A DNA stretch of 64,000 nucleotides from CAZIFG01 sp964539135. Lineage in GTDB: Bacteria > Margulisbacteria > Marinamargulisbacteria > GCA-2716485 > CAZIFG01. Within the stretch, counting starts at the first letter, position 1. Each line of letters begins with the position of its first letter. The DNA lies in assembly GCA_964539135.1 (NCBI GenBank), contig CAZIFG010000003.1:71276-135275 (forward strand), read 5' to 3'. Positions 16,638-25,115 of this stretch are shown here, piece by piece. Below the pieces are notes generated by a model. It was not told the DNA's origin and made no database searches. It worked only from the letters and a program-made list of their open reading frames with translations. A program made the translations under genes and the position numbers.

Positions 16638-17806
16638 TCGATTACCCGAAGGGCGGCAATACCCCCGCCCAGCGTTTGGGCATTATTGGTTTGGCCACGA
16701 TACAGGCGCATCGCAAGCGATAAAATGCGATCTTGATAGGCATAAACGCGCAGCTCTTGATTAAAGGCGGGCCCATCCGGAACGGGGGTATATTTTTCAG
16801 AAACCAAAAGGGGCTGCACAATGGTTGTAGCCGGATCCAGTTTTTCAAACATCACCTGACTGAGTTTGGCCCCAGAATAAGCGCCCTTTGAGCCATAGGA
16901 TTGAATGGGCTTAAAAAAGTAAGATTTTCGAGTCTGTAGCAACAGCGCTTTATCCAAATCCGACATCAGAACGGTTTTAGGGATCAGATCGTGACATTCA
17001 GGGATGTTCAGTTGCGAAAAAGAAATCAGCTGCCGTTTATCCGCCAAAAGACCATAGGTAAACGGATTGGGCGTCAGGCATACGGTACGGTTTAAATAGG
17101 CTGTTTTAACCGCGAGAAGCGCTTCTGTTTCCAAGTAAAAATCACAATGCCGATTGTAAATCAGGTCAATCTTAAGACCTTCAGAGGTAAGCATCTGTTT
17201 TGTATTCGGATCCAGTTTTAAATCTTCCGGTGAGACAATCACAACCGTAAATCCCCAAGCTTCCAAAAGCGCCTTAAAGGCCAAAAATTCAAAATATAAG
17301 GCCTGATCCTGCGGGGTTTCGTCCATAATGGCAATGGTTCGAAGGAATTGTGTGGGGGCGTATAACGAAAACTCATTTAAAAACATGGCTTTAAGATCTA
17401 AAAAGAGAGTGTCCGGGGTCCAAGAAATGCTGTGGGGCTGTTGCGAAAAGGCATTTTGAAGATAAGACAGGCTAAAGCCACCTGCATTGGTATTGATTTC
17501 CAAAAGTTGAGGGCCTTTTGAGGTCATCATAAAATCATAGGCCATAAACACAGAGTCATGGCCCGGGTTAAAAGAAGCGATAGCAGGTTTGTCCGAAAAA
17601 GAACGCGATTGGAAGTCTGGATCTTGCGATAGGGTGTAAATCCCCTTAATACAACGTTCCACCTCTAAAAGAACAGAGGCAGGAAGCGTGCAGACAAAAG
17701 GCGACAGACTATAGGCGGTAAAAGACGGCCATTCAAAAGCCTTTGAGAGCCCAGGGAAGGACGCGCTAAGTTGGGTTTTAAACGACTCGAGGTGAGAGTT
17801 CTCCAT
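16634..17806 (-). CDS. ATP-grasp-like protein
   Basis: A 390-residue protein. LLEINTNAGGFSLSYL (about 100-115) and, later, KSYFFKPIQSYGSKGAYSG with VQPLL and NQELRVYAYQDRIL resemble nucleotide- and metal-binding parts of ATP-grasp ligases. I cannot name a substrate. Its start lies inside the 3' end of the upstream 761-residue gene (29-base overlap), so the two are probably co-transcribed. Alternative: an unrelated fold with chance similarity. Confidence 0.5.
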   Translation of the reverse strand: MENSHLESFKTQLSASFPGLSKAFEWPSFTAYSLSPFVCTLPASVLLEVERCIKGIYTLSQDPDFQSRSFSDKPAIASFNPGHDSVFMAYDFMMTSKGPQLLEINTNAGGFSLSYLQNAFSQQPHSISWTPDTLFLDLKAMFLNEFSLYAPTQFLRTIAIMDETPQDQALYFEFLAFKALLEAWGFTVVIVSPEDLKLDPNTKQMLTSEGLKIDLIYNRHCDFYLETEALLAVKTAYLNRTVCLTPNPFTYGLLADKRQLISFSQLNIPECHDLIPKTVLMSDLDKALLLQTRKSYFFKPIQSYGSKGAYSGAKLSQVMFEKLDPATTIVQPLLVSEKYTPVPDGPAFNQELRVYAYQDRILSLAMRLYRGQTNNAQTLGGGIAALRVID

Positions 17807-20063
17807 CCAGAGAGTTTACAGAATTTCCCAATGGATCACCAGACCCAGAATGAGTGCCAGTAGAAAATGCATGCGTCAATCCATACTCATCGTCAGAGGA
17901 ACTGGGGTCTGTCACAGACTCAGCGGCAGTATCAAGTGAAAATACGAGCTCTGGATCGGGAGTTATACGCCGAGATTCATATAAGGTTTGGAGCTTAAAA
18001 ACATCGCTAATAGGATCGCCGTTACAGACGTAAGCCATTTGATATAAGTAGGTTTCAAGAAGAACTCGATGATGTTTAATGAAAGACTGGGGTGCCGTCT
18101 CTAAAATAGACTGAACGCCTCTAAATAAAGCGCTGCAATAGGGAGGGGTATGCAGATTTTTGTCAGCCAAAATTAAGGTACAAGGTAAGATACGGCCGCC
18201 TGTTTTTCTGGTGTCAAACGCCTTAATTTCTTGAATCTCAGAAGGGGTAGCTTTTTCTCCCAAAAACAAGCGTATCGAAATGTCATGATAGCGAATAAAA
18301 TCTCGTATACGCGCTTCATAACCGGGAGGGGAAGGGAGTTGATTCTGAGCATAAGTAGCAGTGGGTAGATCCCATGGATACGTGATATCCATAAAAGAAG
18401 GAGTGGTTTGAGTCATAAATCCCAGAAGTCGGGTAAAAAAGTGCATATAGTCTAAAGACGGGACATCACTAGGGACTACGGGAGTAGAAAGCGTTAGGGG
18501 AAAAGATTTAAAGGCAAGGTCTATGAGGAGATTGGCATTAAGAAAGTCATAAATGCGGGACAGAGACAAAAGATCCTCTTTCGAAAGTGCAAAGATATTA
18601 TTGAGAGGGCTATGAAGAAAATCAGAGGTCAAAAGCACAGTCAGAAAGGCTTTATAAATAGGGCGTGTCTGAGCATTAAGAGATCTAAAGCGGCGGGGAT
18701 CGGGATGTTGGGTGATAAATTGATACAAATGCTGAATGCCATGAGGGTCAGATGGAGAAACGTGAGGCTCAAATCCAAGATCAAAACGCACCTGTTTTTT
18801 GGGAGGGCGAACAGCAGGCGAAACCGAATCCAGATGGCCTTGAATTAAATCCGCATGTTCAGGGGAAAGATCGTGAAGCTGGTCACGATGTTCTTGGATA
18901 AGCTTAGGATCCTCCAGTTGAATGAGTTCTTCTACCGTCAGCTCGCGCAAGGCGGCAGCGTCCAAAAGTGTAGGAAAAGCAGATAAATGAGGCGCTTTAA
19001 TGGCATACAAAAATCGCTCGCGGCCTTCTTTTTTAGCCGAAAGCGCTAACGTTTGTTCATAGGAAAGGGTTTCCAGATTAATCTGATCCAGAAGACGCAT
19101 CACAGATTTCGTTGGCTTGGCATGAATGAGTTTGGAAAAGGCAAGATTTTTAAAATGACGAGACTCTCGGGTAAAGGTATCGGGTGCATTTAAGATATCC
19201 ACGAGTTGGCCACCCACAAAAGGAGAGTTTAAAATAGACGTTAACACTTTAGGCACTAAGGTGTAGTACTCAGACGTTAAAAAATCAGAAAAAGTAGGCC
19301 CTTTGGCAGGATTTCGGTTTAAAAGGATATACAGAAAGCGTTTAGAATAAATGGTGTCCGCTGTGAGTTGTGCGGCATGACGTTCGAAAAGAACGAGTCT
19401 GTCACCAGGCTGAGAATGAAGAGAAGTAAAGAGGCTCTGTACAATAGGAAAAAGGAGAGAATCCGGCCCAGAAACCTGAGGTGAATCGGGAATGGGGGAT
19501 GGGGACGGTAAGGGAGTGACTGAAAGTCTTACAGATTCCGACAAGGATCGCGGGCCTGAAAAGAGTTTCAAAAATCGAGAGACCAAACCGGTGTCTTCAG
19601 GGATAGAAGCAGGCCGGACGTCCTGTTCTAGGATGGTATCCAGTTTGGCGCTTAAGGTTCTATAGGTAGCTCGAGGGACGCTACTTTCTTGAGCATAAGA
19701 GCTTTTGGCCAGCAAAAGCGCTTTTCGACTATAAGCAAAAGAGTATTGTTCCAGCAGATAAATAATAGCGGCCTCCGACTTGCTGTCTTTTTCACGATCC
19801 GCTTTTGTATATAAAGGCGCTAAAAAAACAATAAGAGAAACCGTACAGCCTAAGTCTCTCAGCGTCTGAAACTGTCGAACGATTTCAGCTTCTCGTGTTT
19901 TTTGGGAGCCTGGTGTTTCAGGCGAAAAGTCTTGAATAAAAGAGATTAAGAGGGCATTAAAGTGACGAATTGCTCCAGCTTCTGCTTTATGAATTTCTGG
20001 ACTAGAGGTAATAGAAGGTTTACGGATGGGTTGTAGGCGGTTAGAGGCAACTAATTTATACAT
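17778..20063 (-). CDS. Large hypothetical protein, effector-like
   Basis: A 761-residue protein without signal peptide or membrane helices, unrecognised. It is mainly helical, with a Pro/Ser-rich linker (LPSPSPIPDSPQVSGPDS at about 210) and an acidic Ser-rich C-terminus (VTDPSSSDDEYG). The ATG at 20063 is preceded by AAGGAG eight bases upstream. It overlaps the ATP-grasp-like gene. Disordered acidic tail and soluble helical body suit a secreted protein, but nothing proves this. Confidence 0.6.
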   Translation of the reverse strand: MYKLVASNRLQPIRKPSITSSPEIHKAEAGAIRHFNALLISFIQDFSPETPGSQKTREAEIVRQFQTLRDLGCTVSLIVFLAPLYTKADREKDSKSEAAIIYLLEQYSFAYSRKALLLAKSSYAQESSVPRATYRTLSAKLDTILEQDVRPASIPEDTGLVSRFLKLFSGPRSLSESVRLSVTPLPSPSPIPDSPQVSGPDSLLFPIVQSLFTSLHSQPGDRLVLFERHAAQLTADTIYSKRFLYILLNRNPAKGPTFSDFLTSEYYTLVPKVLTSILNSPFVGGQLVDILNAPDTFTRESRHFKNLAFSKLIHAKPTKSVMRLLDQINLETLSYEQTLALSAKKEGRERFLYAIKAPHLSAFPTLLDAAALRELTVEELIQLEDPKLIQEHRDQLHDLSPEHADLIQGHLDSVSPAVRPPKKQVRFDLGFEPHVSPSDPHGIQHLYQFITQHPDPRRFRSLNAQTRPIYKAFLTVLLTSDFLHSPLNNIFALSKEDLLSLSRIYDFLNANLLIDLAFKSFPLTLSTPVVPSDVPSLDYMHFFTRLLGFMTQTTPSFMDITYPWDLPTATYAQNQLPSPPGYEARIRDFIRYHDISIRLFLGEKATPSEIQEIKAFDTRKTGGRILPCTLILADKNLHTPPYCSALFRGVQSILETAPQSFIKHHRVLLETYLYQMAYVCNGDPISDVFKLQTLYESRRITPDPELVFSLDTAAESVTDPSSSDDEYGLTHAFSTGTHSGSGDPLGNSVNSLDGELSPRVV

Positions 20064-20153
20064 AAGAGTACTCCTTGATTAAAATAAGGCCACCCTTTTA
20101 TATAAATGGTCGATAAAATAAGCGATAAATTTCACACATGTCTAAAATAAAAT

Positions 20154-21512
20154 TTATTTAAAAACAGTTTGTAGCGCTGTGACCATGGCCATAAGATGAT
20201 GGCTCTGCTCCAAAGGCGACCTATAATTCATAAAAAGAGACAGTAGGAGTTGGTTATGAAGCAGGTGTTTTTTATCTAAAATTAAGGCACGGCTATTCAC
20301 AGGGGCAGCCGTTTTGAGTCCCATCAACAGGGGGAGTTCTCCCAAAAGATTGCAATAGAGCCCAGGTAAAATTGCGCCAGGATCTTTGCTAAAGGGGCTC
20401 CCCCCGCTGCCAGTGCCAATGTGAAATCGCCCATATCCATATTCAAGAAGGCCAGATAAAATGCGCGTCAAGCGAACCATGTCATCCGGAATGGGCAATA
20501 AGGCATTGTGATGCAAATGAAACTCAGGGATAAAAGGAAGATCTTCTGTACTGCGAATCAAGGCCTGAAACTCATCGGGGGTGCCCAAACCTGCAGTATC
20601 GCCAAAGGCAAGAATAAGTTTAGGGGAAAGTTCAGCCAAATAGGAAATAGCGGTTCTGCTTTGAGGCAATGTTTTAGACAGCCCTTCGGTCGCCTTAACA
20701 CTTGCGTAAACGCCTAGTGGACCAGAAAGGTAAACGCCCAAAGGCGGCATGAATCCGATTTTATCTCCCATTTGAGTTTGGATCTGAGTCCAACCGGCTT
20801 TAATAGAGACAAGGGAATCGGTAGGCGTCATTTTAGAATTTTTGTCCGAATAGACCTCACAGGCATAGGCAAGGAAAAAGGGGGTTACCCGAATGCCTAA
20901 ACCATAAAGGGCCGTGGCAATGGTGATGTAATTTTGAACAAGCTGAGCCGAAGCCTCAGGGTTTTTAGAGGTCAGAACCAAAAGCCGAAAGGGATGCCTT
21001 TGAAGATAGCTTAAAAAAGAAGGGCTTTGATGCAAACGCGCTACAACTTCAGACAGTCGTGTCTGAGAAAAGGACATGTCTCGCTGAAATCGAGTCACAA
21101 AAGAGTCTTTAGCACCTAGCTCAGGGGCGTTTAAATTGGCACCAATTTCAAAGGGGGTCCCCGAATTCAAAGCAAGAAGTGTTGCCGGTTTTAGACGAGC
21201 CGTCAGGGTATCAAACTGAGAAGGGATTTTCCCCGCCTGAACTTGAACCTCATCTCGAAAGGGATGGATAACGTGAATGGGGCAGCGCGTAGAAGCAGGT
21301 AAAGGAGGCAATTTCTCGTAAAGAACATCTGTAAGGTGAGAGAGGGCGGGGGTATGTTCTCGAAGGGCGTCTGGCCAAATTTTAGGTTGAAAAGGGCGAG
21401 ATCCAGGAACAGTAGCGGTGGTAGTTTTGGGAACAGACCGAACAAACGCTTGAAGTTGGGAAGCCCCTGTTCTGAGCAATTGGACAGGAAGCGGCGGGGG
21501 TAAAAAACTCAT
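20154..21512 (-). CDS. HMG-CoA-lyase-like (DRE-TIM metallolyase) protein
   Basis: A 452-residue protein. Its second half has signatures that resemble HMG-CoA lyase and isopropylmalate/homocitrate synthases: FGDTAGLGTPDEF, a metal-binding HLHHN (HxHN), and a Gly-rich GTGSGGSPFSKDPG segment matching the GLGGCP loop. The first 75 residues (MSFLPPPLPVQLL..., Pro-rich) are extra, and the family's N-terminal R-D-G/E signature is not obvious (PFRDEVQV at about 85 may be its relic: F-R-D-E). A diverged enzyme or a recruited fold; the substrate is unknown. It sits among effector-like genes rather than in a leucine-catabolism operon. Confidence 0.5.
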   Translation of the reverse strand: MSFLPPPLPVQLLRTGASQLQAFVRSVPKTTTATVPGSRPFQPKIWPDALREHTPALSHLTDVLYEKLPPLPASTRCPIHVIHPFRDEVQVQAGKIPSQFDTLTARLKPATLLALNSGTPFEIGANLNAPELGAKDSFVTRFQRDMSFSQTRLSEVVARLHQSPSFLSYLQRHPFRLLVLTSKNPEASAQLVQNYITIATALYGLGIRVTPFFLAYACEVYSDKNSKMTPTDSLVSIKAGWTQIQTQMGDKIGFMPPLGVYLSGPLGVYASVKATEGLSKTLPQSRTAISYLAELSPKLILAFGDTAGLGTPDEFQALIRSTEDLPFIPEFHLHHNALLPIPDDMVRLTRILSGLLEYGYGRFHIGTGSGGSPFSKDPGAILPGLYCNLLGELPLLMGLKTAAPVNSRALILDKKHLLHNQLLLSLFMNYRSPLEQSHHLMAMVTALQTVFK

Positions 21513-21646
21513 GAAATCTCCAATACAAAATAAATTAAGATGATGAAATGCGAGTATAGCGGCTGATAAATCAGCATGTCAAACCGTAGAAAAGATGAAA
21601 AGTATCCATAGAAAAAAACAAAAACAGACAGTATGATAGCAAAAGA

Positions 21647-22006
21647 ATGAAAAAAGCACTGTTAATTATTGATCACGGATCCAAACGCGCAGCAGCCAAT
21701 GAGATGCTGTTTGAAATGGTGGCGCTTGTCAAAAAAGAAAGACCCGATCTGATTATTCACGGGGCGCACATGGAGCTTGAAGATCCGAGTATTCAAATGG
21801 GTATAGAGGCATGCATTCGAGACGGCGCAACAGAGATTATCGCCCACCCTTTTATGTTATCCCCAGGCAGACATGCGATAGAAGATATTCCGGATCTTGT
21901 CGCTCAAGCAATTGAGAAACATCCTGGCGTAACGGCAAGGGTAACAGCGCCCTTGGGCTTAGATGAAACCCTAGCAAGGCTCATTTTAAAACGAGCCGCC
22001 CTTTAA
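21647..22006 (+). CDS. CbiX/SirB-type short chelatase domain protein
   Basis: A 119-residue single-domain protein of the CbiX-small family (sirohydrochlorin ferro- or cobaltochelatase type). LLIIDHGSKR supplies the metal-binding His of the HGS motif, and HPFMLSPGRHAIEDIP supplies the second His-containing loop. It is half the size of two-domain chelatases and would act as a dimer. No sirohaem or cobalamin genes are nearby. It lies 59 bases before ilvC and may share its transcript. Confidence 0.8.
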   Translation: MKKALLIIDHGSKRAAANEMLFEMVALVKKERPDLIIHGAHMELEDPSIQMGIEACIRDGATEIIAHPFMLSPGRHAIEDIPDLVAQAIEKHPGVTARVTAPLGLDETLARLILKRAAL

Positions 22007-22065
22007 GATTTAGATCGCCTGTGATAGAATCAGGCTCACTTAAAGCCGACCGAAGGAGTATAGCG

Positions 22066-23079
22066 ATGAACCTAAATATTTATTACGACAAAGATACCCA
22101 ATTAAACCTGATCACAGACCTTAGAATTGCCATCATTGGTTACGGTAGCCAAGGTCATGCCCATGCCCTCAATTTAAAAGACAGTGGTGTTAATAATATT
22201 GTGATTGGACTTCGTCCTGGATCTGAGCGCGCGAAGCAAGCGGCGCAAGCAGGTTTTGAAGTCGCAGCGCCTGAAGAAGCGGTTAAAAATGCCGACATCA
22301 TCATGATTTTGGCGCCAGACGAATATCAAGGCGACCTTTACAAAGCCATTGAACCCAACCTTAAAAAAGGAGCTGCCCTAGCCTTTGCCCATGGTTTAAA
22401 TGTTCATTTTAAACTCATCGAGCCCCGCGCCGATTTGGATGTCTTTATGACAGCGCCAAAAGGCCCCGGTCACACAGTAAGAGGCGAATTTGTAAAAGGC
22501 GGCGGCGTTCCCTGTTTAATCGCAGTGGCGCAAAATACATCTGGAAAAGCCAAAGATCTGGCCTTAGCGTGGGCATCTGGTGTAGGCGGTGGACGGTCAG
22601 GGATTATTGAAACCACTTTCAAAGATGAGTGCGAAACCGATTTATTTGGCGAGCAGGCCGTACTTTGTGGGGGTGTGACAGCGCTTATGCAAGCTGGATT
22701 TGAAACGCTTGTAGAAGCGGGATATCCACCAGAAATGGCCTATTTTGAATGTTTGCACGAAATGAAACTCATTGTAGATTTAATTTACGAAGGCGGCATG
22801 GCCAACATGAGATACTCCATTTCCAATACAGCAGAGTATGGCGACTATAGAACAGGTCCAGAGGTCATTACAGCAGAAACCAAAAAAGCCATGAAAAAGG
22901 CACTTGAGCGTATTCAGTCTGGCGAATTCACAAAAGAATTCATCGAAGACAGCAAGGCAGGATCCAAACAGCTTATTGCCTGGAGAAAGGCGTCTGCAAG
23001 CCATCAATTAGAAGCTACGGGAGCTCAGTTAAGAGGCCTCATGCCATGGATTGCAAAAAATAAATTGGTGAAAGAGTAA
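22066..23079 (+). CDS. ilvC: Ketol-acid reductoisomerase
   Basis: Catalyses the isomeroreduction of acetolactate or acetohydroxybutyrate in valine/isoleucine synthesis. This is a class I enzyme of 337 residues: GYGSQGHAHALNL Rossmann loop, LRPGSERAK (NADPH-type phosphate contacts), APKGPGHTVR, and the catalytic Asp/Glu pair in ETDLFGEQAVLCGG. I use ATG 22066, preceded by GAAGGAG; a longer frame from 22021 adds an unsupported leader. No ilvB, ilvN or ilvD is adjacent; ilvE is about 28 kb away. Confidence 0.96.
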   Translation: MNLNIYYDKDTQLNLITDLRIAIIGYGSQGHAHALNLKDSGVNNIVIGLRPGSERAKQAAQAGFEVAAPEEAVKNADIIMILAPDEYQGDLYKAIEPNLKKGAALAFAHGLNVHFKLIEPRADLDVFMTAPKGPGHTVRGEFVKGGGVPCLIAVAQNTSGKAKDLALAWASGVGGGRSGIIETTFKDECETDLFGEQAVLCGGVTALMQAGFETLVEAGYPPEMAYFECLHEMKLIVDLIYEGGMANMRYSISNTAEYGDYRTGPEVITAETKKAMKKALERIQSGEFTKEFIEDSKAGSKQLIAWRKASASHQLEATGAQLRGLMPWIAKNKLVKE

Positions 23080-23098
23080 CCCATATCCTAAAAAAAAA

Positions 23099-23110
23099 GG
23101 GAGGGGGGGG
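23099..23110 (+). promoter_or_regulatory. G-tract ribosome-binding site (GGGAGGGGGGGG)
   Basis: After nine A residues the sequence reads GGGA then eight G, ending seven bases before the ATG at 23118. It is the only candidate Shine-Dalgarno sequence for that gene. Length changes in the G8 run by slippage would alter spacing. Confidence 0.5.
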
Positions 23111-23117
23111 ATAAAAA

Positions 23118-23672
23118 ATGATAACCTATAAGGTAGTTGCCTTAGCGCATACACGCATTCAAAATGCCTGTGCTTCTATTGCTGTACATTATATTCAAAC
23201 GGGAGAAGGGCTATCGACCGCCTCTCTTCCAAACATTTTAGAAAAAGATAGCGCCTATCAGGCCTTTACGCATACAAAATGGGTGCCGTGGTTTCCACAG
23301 TCCTTTTTTGGGGCCTATGAAAAACCGGTTTCACGGGCAATTTATACAGTAAGCGATCAAAGAGATACCTCTAAAACCATTCGCAAAATAATAAAGGAAT
23401 TGCATGGCATCCATCGCGATGCTTACAGGCAACTGGTCTTAATTTTAAAGCAACAGGATCCACCTTGGAGCCATGCCATCGGCATTCTAAAACAAGAAAA
23501 TAGCTATCAAGCATATGACCTAGAATTAAAAGGAGTAGAGTGGGTAGATCACTGGATTTCAGGCGGTATTGGAAAGAAATTTGGCCAAAATCTAGGCAAC
23601 TATGTAAAAGAACAATATAAAGAAAATCACATCCATCAGGTTATCTTACTTGTAATCGTGAAGATTATTTAG
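23118..23672 (+). CDS. Hypothetical protein
   Basis: A 184-residue basic protein with no recognised family. It is rich in His, Tyr and Trp, with a paired WVPWFPQSFFGAYEKP segment near residue 55 and a hydrophobic C-terminus (VILLVIVKII). No signal peptide. It overlaps the convergent kinase 2 gene by eight bases. Its ribosome-binding site is a G tract. Probably lineage-specific. Confidence 0.55.
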   Translation: MITYKVVALAHTRIQNACASIAVHYIQTGEGLSTASLPNILEKDSAYQAFTHTKWVPWFPQSFFGAYEKPVSRAIYTVSDQRDTSKTIRKIIKELHGIHRDAYRQLVLILKQQDPPWSHAIGILKQENSYQAYDLELKGVEWVDHWISGGIGKKFGQNLGNYVKEQYKENHIHQVILLVIVKII

Positions 23673-25074
23673 GTTTCGGGATCATAGGGGGTTTTGGGGG
23701 AGGCCCGAAGCCTTGAAGTCTGGAGCCCCTAGAGGGATTCGGAACGGACGGCTTAGGGGGCGGCGGTGGGGGCGCTGCAACCACAGGTGCAGGGCGTGGG
23801 GTAGGGCGTCCCAAAACAGCGCGTTTAGACACATCGGGGTGGAGATGCATTAAAATCATCGAAAGGCGATCCGAAAGAGGTCCCGTAACGCCGCTAAATC
23901 CCAGGTTCTCTTTTGCAGTAGAAACAAACTCATCCAAAGAAAGCGCGCAAATACGATCATTAAAAGGATCTTGGAAATTAAATACGATCTCGTCACTGCC
24001 CATTATTTTGTAACACTTCCAGCCAGATGAATGGCGCAGAAAGCGATCTGTTTCCAAACCAGAAGAGGTTTTCCCCTTTAAAAATCCCTGTATAAGCGAA
24101 AGCTGACACAGGGATAACATCCAAGAATCTGTAGTTTCGCCTGTATACGCATCTTCAGGGGGGAAAAACTGAATAGACCCGCCAGATCCTCGCTCAGATG
24201 TCGAAGCAAGTGTGTCAAAATCAATCAATTTAACCTCATAGTCCCCGTATGCATTGCGCATAAACACAACATTATCCAATTTAAGATCATTATGTGCGAG
24301 GCCTCTGCTGTGAAGTTCTACAACAGACTGAGTCATCTGATCCAAAATAGAGAAAAGTGTCGCCTCATCCGGAATAAGCAGCGTAGAAAGAGATCCTGAA
24401 CCCATCTCCATACCAACAGAATCAGGCGTGCTGTAAAGAACAGAAGCGACATGGGGCAGATTGGAAACCCGGGAATGGTTCGCATAGGTATCCTCAACAT
24501 GTCCGCCAGATCTCATAATAATAGGGCCATGACTGCCATCCGGCCTTAAAAGGTACCCCATAGAAAATGTAGAGTCACTGCCACCAGAAGAGGGGATGTG
24601 TGCGTCGCTTAAAGTGGTATATACATAGGAAAGAAAAGGAGAGAAACGGTCTAGAGTGGTTGGAGATACAAGAGAGGCTGCCAGTTGAAATAAAACGCTA
24701 CCGTCAGATGTAGAGGAAGGGGCGAGCCCCTGGTGAGTATCTCTGGGATTAAAGCTGCGACTTAGATCAGAAATAGGGCGAAATCTCCATGGAAGTGAGG
24801 GGTATGAACAGACTTTGACAGACCCTAAAGGGGGCTGGGATTCCCGAATTTTATCGGTAAAAAAGTCAGCGAGTAAGTCTCGAGTTTTAACATCTGAAAC
24901 AGAAGAAAGTCCCAAAAACAAAGATTCTGCCAAGGTATGGGGATCTATGGGAAGCCCTGGGGTTGTGGATAAAAGGGTTTCAAAAGCGGCGTTCAAAGAG
25001 GATTCAGGCCTTAAAAGCGATTGAAAGTTTTGAAGTTGAGAGATCGCAATAATTTTACGAGCATTACAATACAT
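23665..25074 (-). CDS. Eukaryotic-like protein kinase 2 with polyproline tail
   Basis: A 469-residue protein. The C-lobe has catalytic loop HNDLKLDN (261-268), IDFD (284-287, DFD in place of DFG) and FFPPED in place of APE. The N-lobe is poorly conserved: no clear Gly-rich loop, and no VAIK lysine (PIIMRSGG stands near the expected place), so it may be weakly active or a pseudokinase. The last 60 residues are Pro-rich (APPPPPPKPSVPNPSRG, then FGPPPKPPMIPKPK), of the kind that binds SH3, EVH1 or profilin in eukaryotes. The first 100 residues are unrecognised and include GLPIDPHT, also found in the protein at 52439. Next to kinase 3 on the same strand. Confidence 0.7.
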   Translation of the reverse strand: MYCNARKIIAISQLQNFQSLLRPESSLNAAFETLLSTTPGLPIDPHTLAESLFLGLSSVSDVKTRDLLADFFTDKIRESQPPLGSVKVCSYPSLPWRFRPISDLSRSFNPRDTHQGLAPSSTSDGSVLFQLAASLVSPTTLDRFSPFLSYVYTTLSDAHIPSSGGSDSTFSMGYLLRPDGSHGPIIMRSGGHVEDTYANHSRVSNLPHVASVLYSTPDSVGMEMGSGSLSTLLIPDEATLFSILDQMTQSVVELHSRGLAHNDLKLDNVVFMRNAYGDYEVKLIDFDTLASTSERGSGGSIQFFPPEDAYTGETTDSWMLSLCQLSLIQGFLKGKTSSGLETDRFLRHSSGWKCYKIMGSDEIVFNFQDPFNDRICALSLDEFVSTAKENLGFSGVTGPLSDRLSMILMHLHPDVSKRAVLGRPTPRPAPVVAAPPPPPPKPSVPNPSRGSRLQGFGPPPKPPMIPKPK

Positions 25075-25115
25075 AATGCTAAAATATACATTATTTTGAA
25101 TTTTTAAACATTAAT

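Noticed and set aside
22021..22065. Upstream start for ilvC
   Set aside because: The extra residues contain the real ribosome site GAAGGAG and are absent from the family.
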